Part shown: piece after piece, positions 56,500-64,000 of the stretch
Layout: each line of letters opens with the position of its first letter
Numbering within the stretch: the first letter of the stretch is position 1
Source of the DNA: Saturnia japonica
Taxonomy: Eukaryota > Arthropoda > Insecta > Lepidoptera > Saturniidae
Assembly (NCBI GenBank): GCA_033032175.1
Contig: CM065320.1
Location: 9,610,001 to 9,674,000, forward strand
Direction: 5' to 3'
Length of the DNA: 64,000 nucleotides
Program-made: the position numbers and the translations under genes
The notes under the pieces: model-generated
What the model was told of the DNA's origin: nothing
The model's input: the letters and a program-made list of their open reading frames with translations, nothing else
Database searches by the model: none

Positions 56500-56890
56500 C
56501 CCTGGACTATCACTGAAGGCTGGCATTTTGCCTAGAGTTTATAACCACTGAAAAGTGCTGGAAGTTCTCAATAAAAACGCCTACTACAGAAGGCCGAAGC
56601 AGAATGCCGGGATCTCTTTTTTCCTGACTAACTATACTGTAAGCCTTAGGGACTCAAAAAAGAGCCTCTGACGGCGTTTACGGCTTCACTGTGGCCTGGG
56701 GGCGAGCGCTTAATGCACTCAACCGCGAAAGCTGGGCAACATGCGCGCAAGACTGCCAAAGTGACCGGATCTCAGCATAGGGCCGTTGCCGCGAAAGCAA
56801 ATAAGTCGCGATTTGACTAATTCCCTATCCGTAGAATTCGAGCTAAACTAACATATGCATATACATAATGTTCCTGCCTCCCGGGAGGAA
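56500..56890. other. Unidentified GC-richer block in Trap1 intron 4
   Basis: About 390 bp of unusually GC-rich, complex DNA (AAGCAGAATGCCGGGATC, CTGGGGGCGAGCGC) that ends near a short inverted repeat TTCCTGCCTCCCGGGAGGAA (56872-56891). I do not recognise the family. It reads like decayed retroelement sequence but no motif decides. Confidence 0.35.
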
Positions 56891-56938
56891 GAAAGAAAGA
56901 TGTGTATTTAGTAATCTATCAATAATTGTCTACACCAA

Positions 56939-57421
56939 TGGTCCTCAAACTTTTTTGTCTCGTAGACCCCTTACCAATTTGTACTGTATTGGGTAGACCC
57001 CCACTAAACACTTTCTTTGCAAAATTGCGAAGATAAAAACATCTTTACAAGTACCATCACTACAGGTTTTAAAAAATATCTATAAAAATAAAATTATAAG
57101 GTCATCCCATCATCGATCCTGAATTTTCCCATGATTTATGCAAGTAATCATGAAATTCTCTGAATTTAGCTCCATACCTTCATCAAATTCTGTAAACATT
57201 GATTTTTAGAAATATTTACTTATATGTTTATTGTAAAAAACGTATTATGTAAGTACAAATGTTCTATCATATTTTATTATTCTATTTATAGAATGAAGAC
57301 AAAGTTTTTGTCACGGCTTGCTTAAATGGAATTCACTATTTTGTCGACCCCCATTTACAACTCGCGGACCCCCAAATTTTGATTTCGCTGGCGTCCATAT
57401 GGACCACTTTGAGAACCTACG
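56939..57421. repeat. hAT-like MITE (TGGTCCTCAAAC ends)
   Basis: The left end CAATGGTCCTCAAACTTTTT and the inverted right end CGTAGGTTCTCAAAGTGG match in the GGT-CTCAAA core typical of hAT termini. Internal GACCCCC runs near both ends (56967-57003, 57346-57375) are inverted counterparts in meaning only. About 480 bp, non-coding, in Trap1 intron 4. Confidence 0.6.
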
Positions 57422-57544
57422 TTCTAACTAGTGCAAAAAAAAAAAAGTTCCCTTACAGAACTTATGTGCCTGTTTGGTGTGCACGTATGTATGAACATAA
57501 TGTGTACTGAGGTATGTAGGTAGGTAGCTAATGATTGCAAGTGC

Positions 57545-57775
57545 AGTGTGACATGTATACCTACATACATACGCTCGAAAAATATAACCGTCCTTTTTCG
57601 CAGTTGGGTAAAAGTTCAGCCAGAACATATGTCTATCTTCTAAGGATCACCCACAAAGCACATTTATCTTTATAATTACTGGTATTGGGGGTAGTATGAT
57701 TCGGACGTATGCCCGATCGACGCCATTCTGTAGTCCACGCGAGCGCAGCCGCGGCCACAGTTAGTTCAAAGCTAA
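57545..57775. repeat. Two repeat fragments side by side
   Basis: 57545-57612 has CATACGCTCGAAAAATATAA and CGTCCTTTTTCGCAGTTGGG of the CCCAGACGTT family. 57620-57765 is a minus-oriented Helitron-like head (CATTCTGTAGTCCACGCGAG, then CGCAGCCGCGG and CAGTTAGT). Confidence 0.6.
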
Positions 57776-57854
57776 ATTATTAAAGAGGAACCAAAAACCG
57801 ACTGCAACAAAAACACTTGACTAAAGAAGATATTTTTCTATTATTGCTTTTTAT

Positions 57855-58030
57855 TTGATTCCCAGACGTCGTACTTAAATATTATATAGCTTATGTCACT
57901 CCGGCAATGAAGACGAATGTAACGACAACTCGTATGTTAAAATCCATTGAACCGTATAGGCTACAGAGCGTACCAAAGAAACAGACATACGTGTACATAC
58001 GCTCGAAAAACATAACCCTCCTTTTTCACT
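57855..58030 (+). repeat. Dispersed repeat (CCCAGACGTT family), good copy
   Basis: CCCAGACGTCGTACTTAAAT, GCTTATGTCACTCC, AGACGAATGTAACGACAACT, GGCTACAGAGCG and ACATACGCTCGAAAAACATA in the same order as 19395-19640. It lies about 100 bp before Trap1 exon 5. Confidence 0.65.
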
Positions 58031-58137
58031 GTCGGTCAATTATACTTCACAAATGAGTATAGCTAACTAATAAATATTATTATATTATATTATTTTACTT
58101 TTATTTATATTACATATTTTTACTTGCAACTTCACAG

Positions 58138-58247
58138 GTCTGGTACTTACGAAATACAAGAAGCGCAAGAAGTCCCAATAGGCACGAAAATTGTAGTGCA
58201 TTTGAAAACGGATTGCAGAGAATTTTCTGATGATGAAAAAGTACAAA
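58138..58247 (+). CDS. Trap1: TRAP1, exon 5
   Basis: 110 nt, acceptor CTTCACAG|GTCTGG and donor CAAA|GTAAGA. The first base completes a GGG glycine from exon 4, giving WFSDGSGTYEIQEAQEVPIG, then TKIVVHLKTDCREFSDDEKV and Q. This is the strand following the ATP lid (GTKI-HLK) in HSP90 proteins. Residues here run to about 255 of an expected 690 or so; the middle and C-terminal domains must lie beyond 64000, past the LTR element in intron 5. Confidence 0.95.
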
Positions 58248-58935
58248 GTAAGACTACAGAAATTAAATATTTTCTTTAATTTTTAAATTGTACATCTGCA
58301 TCCCAAAAGTATCCTACCTGCACCTGTAACTTCGCACGGGCATTATTTTTATCATCCGGCATCTTTCGAAGATCCTGATGCAGTTCTGGTAATCGGTTTT
58401 CAGAATGGCCATGAATGCACGCGTCGCATTCGTTGCAACCATCTCTCTGTCGTCTCCGTCTCTTTGAGCGGCATTTTTAATTTTGGGAACATTCAAAAGT
58501 CGCAGGGGCTATGTAAATACTGTACGGAGGCTGACGTAGTTGTTTACAATTGTATTTCGCAAAACACTGTTGCACAAGGTTCGATGAACACACTGGCGTG
58601 TTATCATAGTGAAGCCAGTCGCTGCTCGCCCAAACACTCATGCGACCGTTTTTAAATCGCTTTAAAATGAGCGCGGACCCGAAGCGGAGCCGGCCGCCTA
58701 TTATACAATGTGCTACGTCAATCTATACAGAGCGGGACCGCGCACCGAGGGCGCGAACGCGACGGAAACGATTCCCTCGTACTCTGTATATAACCGACGG
58801 CGGATAACACGCTACGGTAACCAGCTGTCTGGAAACCAGTGCGTGCGAGCCCCTCTCACTACGTGCGACCAACCCTGTTCACACCCGAAACTTCTAGGCG
58901 TGAAGAGGGCGAAACATCAAGGTACACACACGCAG
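58248..58935. other. Start of Trap1 intron 5, no gene
   Basis: After the donor the DNA is AT-rich to 58300, then GC-richer to the LTR. A TATATAACC motif at 58787 and CpG-rich text near 58670-58760 occur, but open frames here have no support. Part of this may be another LTR or repeat fragment. Confidence 0.35.
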
Positions 58936-59845
58936 TGAGGTGCCTGCTGGTAGGCGCGGCGATGACGTAGCACGGAGCGGAATGGACTGGGTCGCTGGCG
59001 GGTTGAACTTAGTGAAGATGCGAAGAAATGACACACAGGCACCACAATAAAATTTGCTGTATTCTTCAAGACAATACACTTTGTTAATACTATATCTTCT
59101 GGGTACGGTTACTTCCAGTTTCTTGAGTCTTGAGTCTTGATTCTTCAATTTGTGGTACCCGTGTGCGCTCGTTTGCCCCGGCAGAACGCCTTTTATATGG
59201 TTTGCCGGAGAGCGGGACGGACGATGGCGTCTCTATCCGTACTGCTCATCACCAAACTTGGGTGTGGTCCGTTAACCGCGGTAATGCGCAGTGGTTGCAA
59301 TATTGCTGTCTCTGTCTATTATTATTATTACTTGTATACAGAATACAATAAATTGTTAATATCTCTAATTACAGTTATTCAATTACAATAAAAACTATTT
59401 CACATTAATGTAGACATAAATACCTATTCAAAAACACTAACTTTAACATTATAGGTTAATAAACACGGGAAATATAAAGCATTAAACATTGCAACCTTAA
59501 AACGTCTTGTGACTCGTTATATACGTACTATTTGAGCTTACACACGTTATAAAATACATACGGAAGGCTATTCTACCTATATCACGCGAAACATTATGTA
59601 TAATTTTTACAAAATATGAATTATTGACAATATATTATTTTAGTACTTTACGTGATTATTTTATTAGATTACATACATTTTCATGACTTATATACTGTCT
59701 TTACATACCTACGCGCTATAGTAACATATTTAAAACATTACAAACATTTAATTATTGATCGTTTGTGCAAATTATTCATCCTTACAACTTATATTTACAA
59801 ATGTTATTCTTATATCATTACGCTTAGGCTTATGCGTCGCTAACA
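58936..59845 (-). repeat. 3' LTR of the BEL/Pao element
   Basis: On the minus strand the LTR begins TGTTAGCGACGCATAAGCC at 59845, right after a GGGGGGGAGAC purine tract (about 59846-59856). A TATAAAAGGCG box lies near 59188-59197. The end is set at CACCTCA (58936) because it gives the TG...CA rule; without the second LTR this border is a guess and the LTR may be shorter. The polyprotein stop codon lies just inside the LTR. Confidence 0.6.
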
Positions 59846-62743
59846 GTCTCCCCCCCAGTGTACGCTCCGTCGTGCACTCCAAATTGATGTCGGGACGTTG
59901 CAGGCACGATGACGATGAGTCTCGACGTGGGACGCCTCAGCACACCTCCTCTCGAGGTCCGGACGTCCGCCACACGTGTCCTGCCATCTGGGCCGGGGTA
60001 GCTGGCGACGACTTCGCCTCGCGGCCAGGTGTTGCGTGGTAGGGAAGCATCGGCGATGATGACTATATCGCCTCGCTGCGGTTGTGGAGCCTCTCTCCCG
60101 CTGATCTTCCGTGGCATGAGCGTCGGTAGATACTCACGCAGCCACCTCTTCCAGAAGTGGTCCGCCAGACGTTGCGATGTTTTCCAATCGGCCCGGCCGA
60201 TGAGTGTGTGCTCGTCGAAGCTTCCGACGACCGATGAACCGCAGGAACGACCTATAAGGAAGTGGTTAGGGGTTAAAGCTTCCTCATCTTCCGGGCTAGC
60301 GCTCAGGTGAGTGAGCGGGCGTGAATTGACGGTGTGCTCCACTTCCGTGAGCAGGGTGTGCAGCACTTCTTCTGGCGGGCTTCTCTCGTTCAGGATCGCG
60401 GAGAGGGCCGTTTTGACGGTTCGCACCATTCGTTCCCAGGCGCCTCCCATGTGTGGCGCACCGGGTGGTATGAACTTCCAGGTGATGCCTTCGTGACTTG
60501 CCACTTCAGCCAGCTCGGATTTCTTCAATTTCGACATTTCTTCACGCAGCTCGCGATCTGCACCAATGAAGTTTGTGCCATTATCACTATACATTACCCG
60601 CGGGTTCCCTCGCCGGGCAGACATGCGACGTAGCGCCATGACCATGGAGCTGGTACTTAATGATGGCACTAATTCAAGGTGTATCGCGCGCGTCGTTAAA
60701 CAGGTGAAGAGGGCCCCCCATCGCTTCTCTCTTCGCCGGCCGATGGTAACGTGCATAGGGCCGAAATAATCGACCGCGGTGCACGTAAACGGATGCGCCC
60801 CGTGTCGCAACCGTTCGGCGGGTAGATCTCCGGTTGGCGGCAATTGTGGCTTCTCTTTCCTGATGCGGCACCATTGACATTCGTGTAGCACTTTTTTCAC
60901 AGAATTCCGTAGCCCAAGAATCCAGTACGTTTGTCGCAGCTCGTTCACGACGGTCGCATGGTTGGCGTGGCAGAATTTTCGATGATAGCGATCGATGAGT
61001 AGGCGAGCGATTTTATGTTTCCCGTCTAGGACCGCCAAGTTTCCGCTACTCATGTTCATTTTCCGTGTTCTGTCTCGCAACCGAATGATGCCGTTTTCAT
61101 CGAGTTGGACGTCTATTTTCTTCAGTTTGCTACCTGTCTTGATGGGTAAGTTTTTCCGTAAACATTCCATCTCGTCCCCGAATGCATCCAGTTGACTGTG
61201 GTGTAGTAGGGCTAGTTCGGCCCGCTGTAAACAACGATCGGGTATTGGTATAAACTTCGTTGTGTTTTCTTGAGTTTTCTTTGGTCGGACGGTTTTCTTG
61301 GTTTCTTTTTTCTTATGTGGCTTCCACTCGCTGTCGCGCGCGACGTTCACGACGCGACCTTTTCTACACAGTTCTGTAAATTGGAATATTCTCGCCACCG
61401 TTCGCAATAGTTTTATCCAACTTGAAAAGCGTTCCGGACTCGGTAGTGTGTCGTTGTTTCTTGTGCGCGTGGTAAGTACAGTCGCAGATTTCTTTTCTTC
61501 ATCCAATACTTGGTCGCACTTTCCCAAGCGTTTCTGCGGCCAATCCGCTTCTGGCCGATGAAGAAAATCTGGACCGACGAACCATTTTGAGTCTTCACTG
61601 AACCCATTTGGTACTCCCCGGGTGGCTATGTCCGCCGGGTTTTCGCGTGTCGGCACCCACCTCCACTCGTGTGGCTTCGAAATCTCTTCGATGGCTGCCA
61701 ACCTGTGGGCCACGAACGGTTTGAAGCGGCGCGGATCGGCTTTCATCCACTGCAGTACTGTGCTCGAGTCTGACCAGTAGAATTTGTCCGTGGTTTTTAG
61801 TTCCAGTTCTTCAGTGATTGTGTTGGCCAGCCTCGCTCCCAGTAGTGCAGCCTGTAACTCTAATCTGGGTATTGTCACGGGTTTGACCGGTGCCACTCTA
61901 GCTTTCCCGGCAATCAATGTGACACATACCCCGTTTCCGATCGATCTCCAATAACATGCCGCCGCATAGGCCGTTTCGCTGGCATCCACAAAGGTGTGCA
62001 GCTGCCCCGCTCCCATGGACGGCGTCAGACAGCGTGGAATTTTCATATCGCGTAGCGTGGACAAACTGTTGATGTAATCGCGCCATTGATGATGAGCCTC
62101 TTCCCCTATGCTCTCATCCCAGTCAGTTCCGGTTCTCCACAGGGTTTGAATTAGCCGCTTTCCCTGTATAAGAATAGGCGCGACCAGTCCTAGCGGGTCG
62201 AAGGTGGACATCACTGCGCTAGTGACTTCGCGTTTCGTCGGCGCTCTCTGGTTCTGTATGACGTCACTCGGTGTGTTTCGGAGGTTATTGTTGAACGCTA
62301 AACAATCCTCTCCGACTAGCCAGCGTAGTCCGAGCGTTTTTTCCTCGTTGTCGCCTATGTGGATTTCTTGGGGGGATGTTTCGTTTTCTGCCAGGTTACT
62401 CAGCAGTTGCGCGTCGTTGCTTGCCCATTGCCGCAGTTCGAATCCCGCCTTCCTATGAATCGCCTGGACCGCCTTCGCGGTTTCTATAGCTTGCGTGCTT
62501 GATGTGAAGCTCTGCAGGTAGTCATCCATGTAGTGATTTCGGACGATCGCTTGGGCCGCTACCGGGTGTGTCGCTTTGAAATCTTCTGCATTCCGGTTCT
62601 TGACGTAGATGGCGGTAGCTGGTGATGACGCGGCCCCGAAGATTACCGACGCCATTCGGTATTCGGTCGGCTTCGACGACCGGTCATCTCCTCGCCATAA
62701 GAATCGCAGGCTGTCGCGATCCTCTTCGCAGAAACATTTCTCT
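59830..62743 (-). pseudogene. BEL/Pao polyprotein: RT end, RNase H, integrase
   Basis: An open frame of about 970 codons (first ATG at 62655). It begins in the reverse transcriptase (EEDRDSLRFLWRGDD), has the YMDD active site (RNHYMDDYLQSF, about 62520-62535) and LGLRWLVGED. RNase H residues follow in FVDAS, RLELQAA, YWSDSSTVLQW and NPADIATRG. The integrase comes next with its HHCC finger (HRKFCHANH ... CQWCRIRK) and catalytic D, D, E in TAVDYFGP, SDNGTNF and GGAWERMV. The C-terminal part ends at TAA within the LTR. All three enzyme active sites look whole. Only the join to the upstream frame is broken, so it is marked as a pseudogene. Confidence 0.92.
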
Positions 62744-64000
62744 AATATCGGCGACCACTGCGATCGGCCCCTGCCGGAATCGCAACAGGACTCCGAACAG
62801 CGACTGCAGTAGGTCGGGTCCCGGGAGCAGCGCGTCGTTTAAGCACTTGCCGTCGTATTTAGCTGCGGCGTCAAATACGAGGCGTGTTTTTCTCTTCTGC
62901 GGGTGCACCACGGCAAAGTGCGGCAAGTAGAATGTTCTACCCGGTGTGGCTTCAGTCGGTGCCTTCTCGGCATATCCACTGTCGAGTAGGTTCTGAATTT
63001 GTTTTGTATATTCCCCCTTTAGTGCGGCATCTTTTTCGAGCTTCTTTTCTATGCCGTTCAGACGATGACGAGCCATTGCGTAATTGTTCGGCAAGGTTTC
63101 CTCGTCGCTCTTCCACAAGAGACCTGACTCGAACCTTCCGTCGGGTTGTCTCCTGGTGGTGTTGTGGAGGATTTCAAGGGCTCTCCCATCGGCATCGTTG
63201 GTGGGGTGGCGCTGCTGCACTCCGATGGACTCTAGCTCGAAGTGGCTCTTGATTAATTTTTCTATGTCGGCCTCTTCACTCACGTTGTTTACGTGGTTAA
63301 CGAATTTCACCGGCGTAGAGTCACTCGTAGCGCAGCAACCGTGTAGTACCCATCCCAGACTGGTGAGAGAAGCAACTGGTTGGTTCGGCTTCCCCTTGAT
63401 GATCTTTCTTGATACAATCATCTCCCAGTTGTCTTGCCCGATGAGTAGAGCCGGCCTCTCTTTACTGTAGACGAGTTCGCTTCGGTTTTTCAGATGCGCA
63501 CACTTGTTTATGGTTTCTACGCTCACATGTTGCGGCGACAACTTCAGGTTGGTTACGGTCCGGACTCCTTTCAATAGGCGCTTGTCCCGCCGGTGAGCTC
63601 CTTTAATTTTGATGTCGATTATTTGAGAGTCCTTCCTCTCAACGAGCTTTCCCCCGACGGTCTCGAGGATGAGCAGGTCTTCCTTGCCCGAGGCTCCGAT
63701 CTCTTGAGCCACGGCGTTGTCCAGCAGTGACACGGTTGACCCCTCATCAAGTAGCGCGAGCACACGAGCGGAGCCGGCCGGTCCGAACACATCCACCGGA
63801 ATCATTTTGAGGTAAACCTCTTCATTATCGCCCTGTGTTTGTGTTTGTGGTTGCGGTTGCGGTCGCGGCGCGGGTTTTTCCGGCGGCGCTTGTGCCGCTT
63901 GACGAATTGCGTGTAACATTATGTGGTGTTGCCGTCCACACTTACTGCAAGACGGCCCTTTACAAGTGTTCTTCGAATGTTTCTGTCGCAAACACATAAA
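62684..64000 (-). pseudogene. BEL/Pao polyprotein: zinc knuckle, protease, RT start (partial)
   Basis: The frame enters from the right edge and shows CLRQKHSKNTC and CSKCGRQHH (zinc knuckles). A PQPQTQTQ linker follows, then a protease with ALLDEGSTVSLLDNAVAQEI. The glutamate in DEGS differs from the usual Asp-Ser/Asp-Asp-Gly but the aspartate is kept. Then come LGWVLHGCC, the connection domain and the RT start (TRLVFDAAAKYDGKCLND, VVADIREMFL). The next frame takes over at about 62735, apparently after a small deletion; this frame then runs on as nonsense to 62684. Confidence 0.88.

Larger units (their letters stand above)
58936..64000 (-). mobile_element. BEL/Pao LTR retrotransposon, antisense in Trap1 intron 5
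   Basis: The minus strand carries, in order from the right edge, zinc knuckle, protease, reverse transcriptase, RNase H and integrase, then a purine tract and one LTR. That is the BEL/Pao order with a single polyprotein. The 5' LTR and most of gag lie beyond 64000. Coding is disrupted once (near 62735), otherwise open, which suggests a fairly recent insertion. Confidence 0.9.

Noticed and set aside
60000..63470. Many plus-strand open frames of 60-130 codons
   Set aside because: All are antisense to the GC-rich BEL/Pao polyprotein, which explains their openness.
59830..64000. An endogenous retrovirus with an envelope gene
   Set aside because: After the integrase the frame goes directly into the purine tract and LTR; no envelope-like ORF is present, so it is a BEL/Pao retrotransposon.

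Overview
The window looks like nuclear DNA of a moth or butterfly (Lepidoptera). It is AT-rich, has long introns with GT/AG borders, and is crowded with transposable elements of lepidopteran type. It holds parts of two conserved protein genes arranged head to head. All other coding signal that I can identify comes from mobile elements, mostly broken ones.

Gene 1 is mastermind (mam), the Notch co-activator, on the minus strand. Three coding exons are visible: 38617-38681 (start codon), 19765-19978 (the Notch/CSL-binding MamL-1 helix) and 3249-3989 (acidic and proline/glutamine-rich part). Together they make 340 codons in a continuous frame. The gene runs off the left edge. Its introns of 18.6 and 15.8 kb hold dozens of repeats and several GC-rich islets.

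Gene 2 is Trap1 (mitochondrial HSP90), on the plus strand. Five exons lie between 49291 and 58247 and give about 255 codons with a mitochondrial presequence and the start of the HSP90 ATPase domain. The remaining two thirds lies beyond the right edge. Introns 4 and 5 are stretched by insertions, including an antisense BEL/Pao LTR retrotransposon (58936 to the window end).

Mobile elements, left to right: inverted-repeat elements at 1.7-2.5 and 4.1-4.6 kb; a broken mariner (6428-7709) and its near-identical, apparently intact sister (40164-41442); a Tc1-like relic (8.1-9.1 kb); a hAT relic of GTF2IRD2 type (10.9-12.5 kb); LINE 3' ends (16.0, 16.3, 22.7, 23.8, 24.8 kb); a tRNA-derived SINE (18.8 kb); a possible piggyBac-like element (20.1-21.5 kb); an old mariner (26.3-27.3 kb); an I-like LINE that kept ORF1 and endonuclease but lost its reverse transcriptase (33.5-35.9 kb); a second LINE clade (41.9-42.7 kb); a hAT MITE (43.4-43.9 kb); a multiply frameshifted hAT (45.5-48.7 kb); a ZMYM1-like hAT (54.0-55.7 kb); and the BEL/Pao element. 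A roughly 500-bp family with CTAGT-type ends, like the lepidopteran Helitron-like non-autonomous elements, recurs at least seven times.

I found no convincing new multi-gene system, CRISPR array, rRNA or functional tRNA gene. The most interesting leads are the intact mariner, the unassigned coding-like stretch in front of the MamL exon, the modular repeat family at 32.9/36.1/55.7 kb, and the GC islets in the mam introns. Element identities rest on motif recognition by eye, without alignment or database search.
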